Numbered from the stretch's first letter, positions 28,122 to 38,765 are shown. The stretch: DNA of 64,000 bases from Liquorilactobacillus capillatus DSM 19910 (GCF_001434915.1 NZ_AZEF01000027.1:287001-351000), one strand, 5' to 3'. Numbers and translations are program-made. The notes: a model not told the origin generated them from the sequence alone.

Positions 28122-29129
28122 GTGAGGACTTTTTTTATTATTGTAGATGTATATACCGCAAGGAAGAAAACAGCTATTGTATGGGATAAAATTCAGCATA
28201 GTCTGGATAAGCAACAGGTTAATTATAGCGTTGTTAAAGTGCGCCCTAAAATAGCCGCACATATTACCGAAAAATTTATTAGGACAACCTCTCCTCAACA
28301 ATTAGCTGATTGCGTTATTATGGCTATTGGGCAACATGATCTGATGCTTGATACAATTAAAGGAATTAAAAATGCTGGTAAAGTTGACCTTCCTATCGCC
28401 TTCATCTCTACAGCTCAACATGATCCTTTTATGCAAAAAATTGGGGTTTCTTCCGATCCTCTTTCCGCCTTGCAACAAATATTAAATGCTGTCCGACCTG
28501 TATATTTTAATCTTGGGCAAGTTAATGAACCTACACACGACTCGCGCAGATTTTTTACCGACGAATTAAACATCGGTTTTAATGCCTACGTCGCTAACAC
28601 ATTGGCAAACTCACGTTTCCATCGTTTACTTACTCGGTTTCACCTTTCGTACTTATCTAAATTGTGGAATAAATTAACAGCTTACATTAACCAAGAATCA
28701 TTTGAAGTAACCATGCGGATCAATCAAAAATATAATTTTTATAAACATACTTTTAATGTAACTATCAAAAATGAGCCTTATCTCTCCCAGCAACGCTCGC
28801 TCTCTTCAGTTAAGCACCCGACTTTGAATAATAATTTACAAGTTGAGCTAATTAGCAATATGAATTTACTTTTTTACTTTTTACTCCTAATCACTCGAAA
28901 GCTTAAAATACAGCATAAGTTGCCATTTGTCCATAACTATGCCAGCAATCAAGTTCACCTTGTGATTAAATCCCTTGAATTTGGTCAAGTTGATCATCAT
29001 CAGATGAATAATAAATTTTATGATGTCTTTTTCAAATCTTTTAGTTATCCTTTCTGGTACGACATTGATAGTATTCCACTAGCCGATATGTCACAAAAAC
29101 AATTACCTAAGAAATCTTCCAAAAATTAA
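28122..29129 (+). CDS. Diacylglycerol-kinase-fold protein lacking catalytic motifs
   Basis: The 335-residue protein follows the layout of the YegS/DgkB lipid-kinase family: an N-terminal kinase-like domain, a linker LSALQQILNAVRPVYFNLGQV, then RRFFTDELNIGFNAYV. The key motifs are replaced. GQHDL (70-74) stands where GGDGT should be, STAQHDPF (96-103) where GTGNDFAR should be, and the N-terminal NPxSGxGK is VDVYTARKK. It is therefore probably not an ATP-using kinase. The start is the GTG at 28122 behind GGAGGG. It has its own promoter and terminator. Alternative: a much-diverged pseudoenzyme with a lipid-binding role. Confidence 0.75.
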   Translation: MRTFFIIVDVYTARKKTAIVWDKIQHSLDKQQVNYSVVKVRPKIAAHITEKFIRTTSPQQLADCVIMAIGQHDLMLDTIKGIKNAGKVDLPIAFISTAQHDPFMQKIGVSSDPLSALQQILNAVRPVYFNLGQVNEPTHDSRRFFTDELNIGFNAYVANTLANSRFHRLLTRFHLSYLSKLWNKLTAYINQESFEVTMRINQKYNFYKHTFNVTIKNEPYLSQQRSLSSVKHPTLNNNLQVELISNMNLLFYFLLLITRKLKIQHKLPFVHNYASNQVHLVIKSLEFGQVDHHQMNNKFYDVFFKSFSYPFWYDIDSIPLADMSQKQLPKKSSKN

Positions 29130-29133
29130 AATA

Positions 29134-29180
29134 GGGGTCTGAATTAAAAGTTAGCTTTTAATTCAGGCCCCCTTCTTTCG
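29134..29180 (+). terminator. Terminator after the diacylglycerol-kinase-like gene
   Basis: GGGGTCTGAATTAAAAG pairs with CTTTTAATTCAGGCCCCC around TTAG, followed by a T-rich tail. On the minus strand the tail is also T-rich, so it may serve recD2 as well. Confidence 0.85.
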
Positions 29181-29275
29181 CATAATGATACTTTATAAAT
29201 TAAGAATACCTTATTCAAAGTCAACTTATCGATAACGAAGGATTCAATCTTAATATACTCGCTGCTTACTGGATT

Positions 29276-31771
29276 TTACTGAAAAGAATATGGTGTTACA
29301 CCTTTCATACCTATCAATGGGTCAACTTCATTATTTGTAATTAGTTGTAACGTCAAAACTGTGTCTTGCTTAGTTTTATCATCTTTGACCTGAACATCCA
29401 ATGATGATTGTTTAGTTGTTACGGTTTTGTTTTCCGTATTTATCAATTGCGGTACTTCTTTTTTCTGTCCGCTACGATCTTCCTTTTTAACTGGTGAATT
29501 TTCAAATACTGTATGTAAACGTGCAATAATCGTTGTTTTCCGATCAACTGATACTTTCTCAACACATGCCCTATATGCACTTTGTTCACCTAACAAGATC
29601 AGTAGATTCTGTGCACGTGTGATCGCTGTGTAAAGTAGATTACGTTTTAACATACGTGCGTATTGATGGACGAGCGGTAGAATTACTAATTTAAACTCAC
29701 TACCTTGTGATTTGTGAATTGACATACAATACGCTAGCTTAAGTTTATTCCAATCTTTACTAGTATAAGAAACTTCATTTCCATCAAATGAAATAATCAG
29801 CTTTTCTTTTTTATCTTTACTCTCTTTAGCCGTTTCAATTCCAACAATTTCACCAATATCACCATTAAACACATTATCTTCAGGGCTATTAACTAAGTGT
29901 AAAACCTTATCACCAATTCTAAAGTTATACTGTTTAAATTGAACTTCTTTTCCACCCGGCTTTTTAGGGTTTAGAACATTCTGCAACATTTCATTAAGTC
30001 GATCAATTCCTGCTGCACCGCGATAGATAGGCGCCAACACCTGAATATCTCGCTTAGAAAAACCTCGCTGTTGTGCTTTGGCAACAACTTGTTCAAGTAC
30101 ACCTAAAATCTGCGCACTATGACAGCTAATAAATGAGCGATCACTCTGGTTGGTTGTAAAATCCGCAGGCAAGTTACCTTCCTTAATACTATGTGCCAAC
30201 GGAATAATTGAAGACTTATTTTCTTGCCGATAGATCATTTTTAATTCCTTATGCGGAATCAACTTACTCTCAAGCAAGTCAGCAAAAATCTGTCCTGGTC
30301 CAACTGAAGGTAGCTGGTCCTTATCCCCCACTAATATCAACTGCATATGATTTGGTACTGACTCTAGCAAGAGATCAAAAAGATTTACATCCACCATTGA
30401 CATCTCATCAACAACCAACAGTTTCCCATCTAATTGCTGGGGCTCACCAACATCATCGGAATTTCCATTTAGCCCCAACAAACGATGAATCGTACAAGCG
30501 GGAAGTCCTGTTGCTTCATTCATTTTTTTAGCTGCACGACCGGTTGGAGCTGCCAACAGGATAGGAAAATCATCGTTTTTATATTCATTTATATCTAAAG
30601 AAATATCATTTAAAAGTGCAAAGGTCGCCACTAAACCATTTATAATAGTTGTCTTCCCTGTTCCTGGGCCACCCGTTAGTAAAAACATTCGTGTCTGCAG
30701 TGCTTGATGAATTGCCTCAACTTGATCTTCGCCGTATGAAATACCTAACTGGTTCTCCACTTTAACCATTAAACCATTAAATGTTTTATCTTCAAGTTGC
30801 TCTTTTCTCTTAAGTTTAAGTAGACGCTTAACATTTTCAGCAATACGCCACTCAGCTTCAAAGTAAGACCGTAAATAAACTTTATTATCTTCTGCCACGA
30901 TTTTGCCATCTGCTGCCATTTGCAATAACTGATCAGCAACAATATCCGGTCCCAATGAGATACGGCGACTATTCATAAGTAAATCTAAAGTTTGTTGTAG
31001 AAGCGGTTCGGCTGTAGTATAAGTATCACCTTTTTCATGGCAAAGATCGTACATACTTTGCAAAATAGCTGCTTGTATTCGACCAGGTGAATCTGCGGCA
31101 AAATCAAGTTTTGCTGCTATTGCGTCTGCCTTTTTAAAACCAATTCCGTTAATCTCTAACGCTAGCCGATACGGATTCTCATGAATAACCTCACTTGTCT
31201 TTTCCCTATAGCGATTAAAAATAGCGGTTGCCATCCGGCTACCGAAACCATAACTGTTCAATTCAATAATGATTTGCTGCATTCCATTATCAGACTGTAA
31301 AGTCTCTAATAAAGCCTGTCGCTGTGCCTTTTTTAAGCTAAGTCCTGACAAACTATGTTCGTCTGCAAGTATTTTTTGAATAGCATCCGTTCCTAGGTGG
31401 TCAACAATTTTAGTTGCTGTCTTCAAACCAATTCCCTGAAAACTAGTTCCTGACAAATACGCAATAATTCCCCCACGGGTTGTTGGTGTCTCACTTTGAT
31501 AATTAACTGCTTGAAACTGCTGACCATATTTTGGATGATCAACTAATTGACCTTCAAAACGATAATCGTTTCCCTCAATTAAATCAGCAAAATTCCCCGT
31601 GACCACAATTTCATCATTCGACCACTCAAAATCAGCTTCACTAACCTGAACCTGAACGACCTTATAAAAGGTTTCATTACTTTCAAAAAAAACAGCTCTG
31701 ACTTTGCCAATAATATACTTGTCTTGTTTGCCCTCAGTTTTAAATAAATCAATATTTCTAGCTGCAGACAT
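29276..31771 (-). CDS. recD2: RecD2-type ATP-dependent DNA helicase
   Basis: This SF1B 5'-3' helicase acts in replication-fork and DNA repair outside RecBCD. The 831 residues include an N-terminal OB-like region, a helix-hairpin-helix section (about 110-230), Walker A GGPGTGKT at 367-374, VVDEMSMVD (motif II), and MSIHKSQGSEF (motif VI region). The last ~100 residues are a charged, low-complexity tail of which I recognise no part. It starts one base into the TPR gene's stop codon (TAATG overlap), so translation is coupled. Confidence 0.93.
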   Translation of the reverse strand: MSAARNIDLFKTEGKQDKYIIGKVRAVFFESNETFYKVVQVQVSEADFEWSNDEIVVTGNFADLIEGNDYRFEGQLVDHPKYGQQFQAVNYQSETPTTRGGIIAYLSGTSFQGIGLKTATKIVDHLGTDAIQKILADEHSLSGLSLKKAQRQALLETLQSDNGMQQIIIELNSYGFGSRMATAIFNRYREKTSEVIHENPYRLALEINGIGFKKADAIAAKLDFAADSPGRIQAAILQSMYDLCHEKGDTYTTAEPLLQQTLDLLMNSRRISLGPDIVADQLLQMAADGKIVAEDNKVYLRSYFEAEWRIAENVKRLLKLKRKEQLEDKTFNGLMVKVENQLGISYGEDQVEAIHQALQTRMFLLTGGPGTGKTTIINGLVATFALLNDISLDINEYKNDDFPILLAAPTGRAAKKMNEATGLPACTIHRLLGLNGNSDDVGEPQQLDGKLLVVDEMSMVDVNLFDLLLESVPNHMQLILVGDKDQLPSVGPGQIFADLLESKLIPHKELKMIYRQENKSSIIPLAHSIKEGNLPADFTTNQSDRSFISCHSAQILGVLEQVVAKAQQRGFSKRDIQVLAPIYRGAAGIDRLNEMLQNVLNPKKPGGKEVQFKQYNFRIGDKVLHLVNSPEDNVFNGDIGEIVGIETAKESKDKKEKLIISFDGNEVSYTSKDWNKLKLAYCMSIHKSQGSEFKLVILPLVHQYARMLKRNLLYTAITRAQNLLILLGEQSAYRACVEKVSVDRKTTIIARLHTVFENSPVKKEDRSGQKKEVPQLINTENKTVTTKQSSLDVQVKDDKTKQDTVLTLQLITNNEVDPLIGMKGVTPYSFQ

Positions 31772-32463
31772 TATTTTCCTCCTTGGTTCTTTTGCTTTTG
31801 AGCTGTAATAAATTTCTCAACGTCAACTAATCTCGCCTTCATTTTTTTAAAATAATCGGGGTCGTTCTCTTCCACCCTTTTAAAGAAGTCGACACTCTTT
31901 TCACCCATAACCATCCCAACAATACCACGTTGGAAATTAGCTTCCTTATCGTGAGGCCATTGTTCTAAAAGTTGATCAAAATAATTCTTGGCTTGCGCAA
32001 AATCTCCCAGTGCCAACAAGTTCTCGCCCGCAAGCATTAAGGCAGAACGATTTTTCCCTTCTTCTACTGCAGTTAATGCATAAGCTAAAGAAATCTGGTA
32101 ATTAGCTTGGGCATACTCTGTCTGTGCTCTCATCAACAAAGCCGCCGTCTTTAGCTTAGTTTGTGTGATCTGCTGAAATTCATTCTTAGCTTCTTGGTAG
32201 AGCTCACTGGCATAGAAAACATTGCCCAACCCATAGTGCAATAATTCTCTTTGTTCGTCTCTTTTGAAATATTGTAGTGCTTTTTTGAACAATTCTTCAG
32301 CTTGTTGATAATTTTTTAATTCAGTCAACATTGAACCTAAATTATAGTAGGTTTGCGGATCATCAGGATGCTTATCAACGGCTGCTATCAGACTCTTGAT
32401 AGTTTGCGCAGTCTCATTAACCATTTTCTTTTGATTTTCAGCCATTCCTTCATCTTCTTTCAT
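31771..32463 (-). CDS. TPR-repeat protein
   Basis: The 230-residue soluble protein consists of about five tetratricopeptide repeats (DPQTYYNLGSMLTELKNYQ, YGLGNVFYASELYQEAKNEF, ALGDFAQAKNYFDQLLEQWP). It lies between a histidine phosphatase and recD2 in the common Lactobacillales order, with overlapping or near-touching ends. Its partner is unknown. Two starts are possible, the ATG at 32463 and one six codons downstream at 32445, with GAAGGA near the second. Confidence 0.88.
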   Translation of the reverse strand: MKEDEGMAENQKKMVNETAQTIKSLIAAVDKHPDDPQTYYNLGSMLTELKNYQQAEELFKKALQYFKRDEQRELLHYGLGNVFYASELYQEAKNEFQQITQTKLKTAALLMRAQTEYAQANYQISLAYALTAVEEGKNRSALMLAGENLLALGDFAQAKNYFDQLLEQWPHDKEANFQRGIVGMVMGEKSVDFFKRVEENDPDYFKKMKARLVDVEKFITAQKQKNQGGK

Positions 32464-32468
32464 TAAAC

Positions 32469-33134
32469 CTAAACAATATCAGTATCGCTTAATTTACGTT
32501 CTAAGTAATCAGTTTTATTCCACGCCAAACATTTATAATTTTCTCCATTACCAGTTTCTAAAATAGTCGTACTTGTATTGGCCAGACCACCAGCCGCACG
32601 CAGATCTGCTAGTGGATAGCCTAACAAATGACGAATTTCAGCACACAATGCTGCCCCATGGCTTACAATTAGTATGTTTTTTGACTCTGCTTGGTGCTGT
32701 TGTGCAATTTCTTTAATGGCTGGTGTCATTCGTGCAAATAATTCAGGAAAGGACTCACCGTTTATTTCAGAAGGGTCGTATTTATCCGGATGGTGTCTGA
32801 AAGCTTCCAGTTCTTGGGGATAACGTTGTGCCACATCTGTAAACTTCATCCCCTCCATTTTTCCAAGATTAAATTCACGTAATTCAGAAATACTTTTTAC
32901 TTCTAACGGTTGTTGAAGCCTAAGCCCTTCAGCAATTTTTTCAGCGGTTATCGCCGCTCGCTTAATAGGACTAGAATAGATACATTCAAACTGATAATCC
33001 TTCAAAAAGGAACATAACTGCTGGATCTCTTGATAACTTTCTTGCAGTAAAGGCGAATCTCCCTGCGCACCTTGATAGCGACCTTCTAAATTCCATTTAG
33101 TTTTTCCATGACGAATAAAAAATAATTTTGTCAC
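32469..33134 (-). CDS. Histidine phosphatase (phosphoglycerate-mutase-like)
   Basis: The branch-1 histidine phosphatase superfamily protein has the phospho-acceptor motif FIRHGKT near the N-terminus and the second histidine in VSHGAALC. The short ~220 residues fit a broad-specificity phosphatase (GpmB/PhoE-like) rather than the glycolytic mutase. The start is probably the GTG at 33134, because GAAGGG is at proper spacing from it but abuts the earlier GTG at 33143. It heads the operon with the TPR gene and recD2. Confidence 0.87.
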   Translation of the reverse strand: MTKLFFIRHGKTKWNLEGRYQGAQGDSPLLQESYQEIQQLCSFLKDYQFECIYSSPIKRAAITAEKIAEGLRLQQPLEVKSISELREFNLGKMEGMKFTDVAQRYPQELEAFRHHPDKYDPSEINGESFPELFARMTPAIKEIAQQHQAESKNILIVSHGAALCAEIRHLLGYPLADLRAAGGLANTSTTILETGNGENYKCLAWNKTDYLERKLSDTDIV

Positions 33135-33227
33135 TTGCAACACCCTTCTCTTTGCATACTTTTAATTATTATGACATATAAACAACCTTTTAGGAGCCAG
33201 TAACAGTTAATTTAAAAAAATTCTACC

Positions 33228-33270
33228 ATATAAATAAACTCTCAAGCATAAATCAATTTACTTGAGAGTA
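33228..33270 (-). terminator. Terminator of mnmA
   Basis: On the minus strand CTCTCAAG and CTTGAGAG arms around 14 nt are followed by TTTATTTAT. The tail is not a pure T run, so strength is uncertain. Confidence 0.6.
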
Positions 33271-33293
33271 GTACTGTATAGATACTTTTTTAG

Positions 33294-34433
<1,140 letters not shown>

Positions 34434-34487
34434 TCACTCTAGATTCTGAAGCTACGATTTGAAGGTCGTATTATTTCAGTAAACCCC

Positions 34488-34516
34488 ATTATATCCAGTT
34501 AGCTGTTTTTTTACAA
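34488..34516 (-). promoter_or_regulatory. mnmA promoter
   Basis: On the minus strand TTGTAA (34511-34516) and a perfect TATAAT (34488-34493) are separated by 17 bp. The leader of about 65 nt includes a small TACGA...TCGTA hairpin. Confidence 0.8.
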
Positions 34517-34540
34517 GTTGCTCAATTCAACACTGCTTTT

Positions 34541-34885
34541 TTAATCTAGCTGTTGAAGCACATGCCGCTGTTCTAACTGTCCTAAAATATAATTCAGTTG
34601 CTCAATATGCAGCTGTGCATCCGCGCTTTTATAAATATTGACTTCATTCAACCCATTAGCACTAGTTATCAGCATTTTAAAAGTCTTTAAATCAGCTGTA
34701 ATTGCCAGTTTAAATTTAAAACCTGCATTAAATGGTGCATTGGGTTCTAATGACCTTTCTAACTGAAACTTACCATTTTTACTTTCAGTAAAACCTAAGT
34801 CACGTAATGTATACTTTTTTATATCATCGCTGAGAACATATTGCCGTTGATCACCTTTGATTACAATTTGCTTAGCATATGCCAT
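34541..34885 (-). CDS. DUF1831 family protein
   Basis: This is a 114-residue soluble protein of the Lactobacillales family DUF1831, recognised by YVLSDDIKKYTLRDLGF and LERSLEPNAPF. No function has been assigned as far as I know. Its start overlaps the cysteine desulfurase by 14 nt, so the two are translationally coupled; that and the neighbouring mnmA suggest a part in sulfur transfer or tRNA modification (inference). Confidence 0.85.
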   Translation of the reverse strand: MAYAKQIVIKGDQRQYVLSDDIKKYTLRDLGFTESKNGKFQLERSLEPNAPFNAGFKFKLAITADLKTFKMLITSANGLNEVNIYKSADAQLHIEQLNYILGQLEQRHVLQQLD

Positions 34886-36041
34886 TACTTTCTCTTCCCT
34901 TCATTTTATTAGTAATCTTTGTTAAGACTGTTATTAAGTCTTCAATATCAGCAGTAGTATTTTGGTAGCCAAAACTAAATCGAATCGATTCGCTAACGCG
35001 TGGACTATCCTTGCCATACATTGCGGTCAAAACATGTGATGGTTCAATACTTCCCGCGGTGCAGGCTGAACCAGCCGAAGCAGCTACGCCATTTAAATCA
35101 AGGTTGGTCAGTAATGCTTCGTGTGAACATCCCTTGAACCAGATATTAATAACGTGCTGCAGATTATCAGCCGAGTTACCATTTACTTCAAATGCAACTT
35201 TATTCTCTTGTAAGCCATGTATTAACTGCTGCTTAAAGCCAGCATATTTCTGTTGCCGAGCCAATTTTTCTTTTCTATCTGCAATTTTAACTGCCTTTGC
35301 AAAACCAGCAATCGCAGGAATATTTTCTGTTCCAGCACGTCTTTTCAATTCTTGGTCTCCACCCTTTAAGAACGATGCAAAGTTTAACCCTTCACGACGA
35401 TAGAGAAAGCCTAAAAATTTTGGACCATTTAACTTGTGTGCCGAAGTTGATAATAGATCAATCTTATCTTTTTGAACATCAATATCAAGCAACCCATAGG
35501 CTTGCACGGCATCAGTATGAAACCACGCGTTCGTTGGAGCTACTATCTGACCGATCTCATAAAGAGGCATACGACTACCAACTTCATTATTGCCAGCCAT
35601 AATTGAAACAAGAATCGTGTCTTCACGCAACGCCGCACGTAAATCAGCTAATGTAATATGACCTTTTTCATCAACCGGTAGATAAGTAACTTCGAAACCA
35701 CATGTTTCTAGATACTCCATTGATTTCAGAACTGCTTCATGCTCTATTGTAGTTGTAATCAAGTGTCGACCACTATTTTTACGCGCCCTTGCAGTCTCAA
35801 TAATAGCCGTATTATCACTCTCTGTTCCACCGCTAGTAAAAACAATCTCGTCGTCCTTACGAGCATTAATTGACTGTGCAATAATATGTCGACTATCATC
35901 CAGTACAGCACGCGCTTGACGACCAAAATAATGGGTGCTGGAAGCATTTCCGTAAACATTCAGCATCATTTTATTCATTGTTTCAACTACAGATCTATCC
36001 ATCGGTGTCGTTGCGGCGTTATCCAAATAAATATGCTTCAC
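34872..36041 (-). CDS. yrvO: Cysteine desulfurase, YrvO/IscS type
   Basis: This PLP enzyme moves sulfur from cysteine to an acceptor as persulfide. The 389 residues have the PLP lysine K203 in STSAHKLNGPK and the catalytic cysteine C327 in SAGSACTAGS, with the TGG-like FTSGGTESDN loop. Class I features and the nearby mnmA point to the tRNA 2-thiolation role of YrvO rather than NifS or SufS. It starts 15 bp after mtnN ends, within the dapF-nudix-mtnN transcript. Confidence 0.93.
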   Translation of the reverse strand: MKHIYLDNAATTPMDRSVVETMNKMMLNVYGNASSTHYFGRQARAVLDDSRHIIAQSINARKDDEIVFTSGGTESDNTAIIETARARKNSGRHLITTTIEHEAVLKSMEYLETCGFEVTYLPVDEKGHITLADLRAALREDTILVSIMAGNNEVGSRMPLYEIGQIVAPTNAWFHTDAVQAYGLLDIDVQKDKIDLLSTSAHKLNGPKFLGFLYRREGLNFASFLKGGDQELKRRAGTENIPAIAGFAKAVKIADRKEKLARQQKYAGFKQQLIHGLQENKVAFEVNGNSADNLQHVINIWFKGCSHEALLTNLDLNGVAASAGSACTAGSIEPSHVLTAMYGKDSPRVSESIRFSFGYQNTTADIEDLITVLTKITNKMKGRESNGIC

Positions 36042-36056
36042 TTCAAAAGTCTCCTT

Positions 36057-36743
36057 CTACGCTGTTAACATCGTTAAAATCATACATGCTGAACGCTTGC
36101 CAGCTTCAAGAATAAATTGATCAAAAGTTTGACCAGCCTCCTCATCACCGACATCAGACATTGCACGTATTATAGCAAATGGTACCTTAAATTGATAAGC
36201 TGCTTGAGCGACTGCAGCACCTTCCATCTCACAGCACAAGGCTGCTGGATACACTTGCTTTATTTGTTCAATCTTAGCTGCTGAAGCAATGAACTGATCA
36301 CCAGTCACAATCAATCCTTTTTTAACACTTAAATTCGTTACTGTTGCTGCCTGTGTCAGCTTATTTACCAAGTTCTCATCAGCTTTAAAAAGTTGCGGCT
36401 GCTGCGGTAATTGGCCAGGGAGATAATCAAAAGCTGTTGCATCTACGTCATGATATGCTGCGGTTGTTGAAAAGACAACATCTCCAATATGCAGTCCATG
36501 ACCAATTCCACCTGCTGAACCTGAGTTAATAATTGCTGTTGCACCATACTCCACAATAAGTAACGCTGTTGTCATCCCAGCTTGTACCTTACCGATTCCA
36601 GAACGAACCAGTACCACAGCTTGATTATTAATAGAGCCCTCATAAAAAGTAATTCCACCATGTTCACTCTCATGTAGATTACTTAATTTAGCTCGCAGTA
36701 CCTTGATCTCTTCCTCCATAGCACACAATATCCCATATTTCAT
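36057..36743 (-). CDS. mtnN: 5'-methylthioadenosine/S-adenosylhomocysteine nucleosidase
   Basis: MtnN splits MTA and SAH to adenine plus the thioribose or ribosyl homocysteine (the route to autoinducer-2). The 228 residues begin with the family MKYGILCAMEEE (acid/base Glu near 11) and show SAGG in INSGSAGGIG, CEMEGAAVAQ for ribose binding and MSDVGDEEA with the catalytic Asp. It lies in the dapF-nudix-mtnN-yrvO operon. Confidence 0.96.
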   Translation of the reverse strand: MKYGILCAMEEEIKVLRAKLSNLHESEHGGITFYEGSINNQAVVLVRSGIGKVQAGMTTALLIVEYGATAIINSGSAGGIGHGLHIGDVVFSTTAAYHDVDATAFDYLPGQLPQQPQLFKADENLVNKLTQAATVTNLSVKKGLIVTGDQFIASAAKIEQIKQVYPAALCCEMEGAAVAQAAYQFKVPFAIIRAMSDVGDEEAGQTFDQFILEAGKRSACMILTMLTA

Positions 36744-36756
36744 CTACAAAATCCTC

Positions 36757-37044
36757 CTAAAAATTAACAAAAATCATAAAAAGATACGCCACAATAATAG
36801 CCACTACTAAACAACCAATTACCCAATTTAACTTGCGACCCAGTTTCTTTCGCTTTTTTTCTATCTCAATTTGAAACTGGGCTTTACGATAGCCTGTTCG
36901 ACTCTCATGCACAGCTTGTTCGTCTTGAACATCATCTTTACTTCGGCTTCGGGTGCGCCTCTTACTATTATTAGCTATATTCTGCTCCTCATCTTCTTTA
37001 ACTTTACGCTGTGACCATTTGAATATTTTAAATCTGAAACCCAC
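36757..37044 (-). CDS. Small C-terminally anchored membrane protein
   Basis: I cannot assign a function to this 95-residue protein. The first ~70 residues are highly charged and basic (SKRRTRSRSK; KKRKKLGRK), and residues 74-93 form one hydrophobic helix with only NF beyond it, a tail-anchor layout. It lies tightly between the nudix hydrolase (6 bp) and mtnN (13 bp), so it is surely translated with them. Small proteins at this site recur in lactobacilli. Confidence 0.75.
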   Translation of the reverse strand: MGFRFKIFKWSQRKVKEDEEQNIANNSKRRTRSRSKDDVQDEQAVHESRTGYRKAQFQIEIEKKRKKLGRKLNWVIGCLVVAIIVAYLFMIFVNF

Positions 37045-37050
37045 TATTTA

Positions 37051-37599
37051 TTACTCCCTTATTCGTTTCATTTTCCAATACCAGATTGCCATAAGTGTCT
37101 TACTATCACAAATCGTACCCTTTTTAACTTCCTCATCAACTTGATCTAGTGATAATTCAAAAATATTTAAAAATTCACCATTGTCTCGTGGTAGAGAATG
37201 TTTAACTGGGCTTAACCCTTCTGCCAGATACAAGAACATTTTTTCATCTGCAAAACCTGGAGAAGTATAAAAACTTGCAATATATTCAAAATGATCAGCA
37301 CTTAAACGAACTTCCTCATTTAATTCTCGCATTGCTGTTTTCAACGAATCCTTTTCACCTGGTTCAATTTTACCTGCTGGAATTTCCAATACAGCTTTTC
37401 CAAGCGGCTGCCGCCATTGTTTAACTAAAACAAGCTTATCATCCGTTGTCAGGCAGATGATTCCTACAGCACCATGATGCCGAACAATCTCACGAGTTGC
37501 TTTTTGACCATCAGGTAAAAGAACTGTTTCAACATCCAGATCAATAATTTTTCCCTTAAAAATATGTTTCGTTTCTAGTTTTTTTTCTTCAAGCTTCAT
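37051..37599 (-). CDS. nudF: Nudix hydrolase, ADP-ribose pyrophosphatase type
   Basis: The 182-residue protein resembles ADP-ribose pyrophosphatases (VETVLLPDGQKATREIVRHHGAVGI; SPGFADEKM). The Nudix box GKIEPGE...RELNEE has eight instead of seven residues between GE and RE and ends EEVRL rather than EExGU. The box glutamates that bind metal are kept. Its ATG overlaps the dapF stop (ATGA). Confidence 0.87.
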   Translation of the reverse strand: MKLEEKKLETKHIFKGKIIDLDVETVLLPDGQKATREIVRHHGAVGIICLTTDDKLVLVKQWRQPLGKAVLEIPAGKIEPGEKDSLKTAMRELNEEVRLSADHFEYIASFYTSPGFADEKMFLYLAEGLSPVKHSLPRDNGEFLNIFELSLDQVDEEVKKGTICDSKTLMAIWYWKMKRIRE

Positions 37600-38591
37600 T
37601 CCTGCTCCCCCTTCGATATCGCGGTAGCAAAATCCTCATATGCAGCTTGTTCACCAGTCTCTTTCCAAGAAATATCTTTAAAATCACCTTCTAGAGCCGC
37701 GCTTTGTGCAACCTCGACTGTTGCTACAAAAGTGGCATTACCTATTAATGACATCCAGTATGCGCCATTAGTCCGTTGGTGGACACGTGTTTTAACCATT
37801 CCGCCTGGGTTAAAAACAGAAATCAAATCTTCCAGCTTAACTTGTTCTGGGTAAAGCAGTGCATACATTAAGCTAGAAGCAGACATCGCTGTTCCACAAG
37901 CATTAGTATAACCAACACCACGTTCGTAAGTTCTAACAAAAATCTGTCTCGGTTTTTGAATCTCGACAAAACTAACATTGACTCCGTCGGGAAAGAGTAG
38001 ATTCTGACCATTATTCAGATAAGCTGCTATTCTGCCTAATTCAGGACCCGTTAAAACATCATGTGAGACAAAAGCAATTAAATGCGGATTAGGGACTGCT
38101 ACTGCTGAAAATTTCAACGTTTCTGATAACTCTGGAATGTAGTCATTAACTAACTTAGTCTTACCTGCAAGGTGCATTTTTAAGTCAACTGCATCAAAAC
38201 TGACAGGTGAGATTTCTGCGTCAAAAGCCTGTACATCAGGTGCAAAGGGCGTAGCCTTTTTTACTTCTAAATCAGCATACATTGTTTCAATTTTAAAATA
38301 GGCTGCATGCTCTCTTTCACTTAAATAGCGAGCAACAGTCCTAATGCCGTTACCGCACATGCTCGCCTCACTACCATCAGCATTGATAACGCGCATTTTT
38401 CCAACGACACCTGTATGACCACTAGCCGTAACAAACAAAATACCATCTGCTCCGCCATGTAATCCGACCTTGCGATCACAAACTTTTCTTGCTAATATGC
38501 TTAATTCAGCCTCAGTTAGCTGTTTGTCTAAATTTTTTCCATCCAGAATAAAAAAATCATTGTTTGATCCGTGGACTTTCAACATTTTCAT
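37596..38591 (-). CDS. dapF: Diaminopimelate epimerase
   Basis: DapF converts LL-DAP to meso-DAP with two cysteines acting as acid and base. Both are present, C79 in SMCGNGIRT and C232 in YTNACGTAMS. The length of 331 residues exceeds the E. coli enzyme; the extra residues are in the middle and C-terminus. It is the first gene of a dapF-nudix-small protein-mtnN-yrvO-DUF1831 operon. With lysC, asd and dapA also in this window, mDAP synthesis looks complete at least at both ends. Confidence 0.95.
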   Translation of the reverse strand: MKMLKVHGSNNDFFILDGKNLDKQLTEAELSILARKVCDRKVGLHGGADGILFVTASGHTGVVGKMRVINADGSEASMCGNGIRTVARYLSEREHAAYFKIETMYADLEVKKATPFAPDVQAFDAEISPVSFDAVDLKMHLAGKTKLVNDYIPELSETLKFSAVAVPNPHLIAFVSHDVLTGPELGRIAAYLNNGQNLLFPDGVNVSFVEIQKPRQIFVRTYERGVGYTNACGTAMSASSLMYALLYPEQVKLEDLISVFNPGGMVKTRVHQRTNGAYWMSLIGNATFVATVEVAQSAALEGDFKDISWKETGEQAAYEDFATAISKGEQE

Positions 38592-38699
38592 TCTTCAAAC
38601 CCCCTGTTTATTACGTATATCTCTTATTACTATATAATAACAAACTTTACTTAATTTATCTCACTAGTAACTTTTTTTCTTACATCTCGTCTTGATAGC

Positions 38700-38752
38700 A
38701 AAATAAATAAGAGTAATGCAGTCATTTGACTGTCCTTACTCTTATCATCTCT
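38700..38752 (-). terminator. Terminator of ileS
   Basis: On the minus strand ATAAGAGTAA...CAGTC pairs with GACTG...TTACTCTTAT, followed by TTATTTATTTTG. Confidence 0.75.
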
Positions 38753-38765
38753 TTTTTCAGATATC

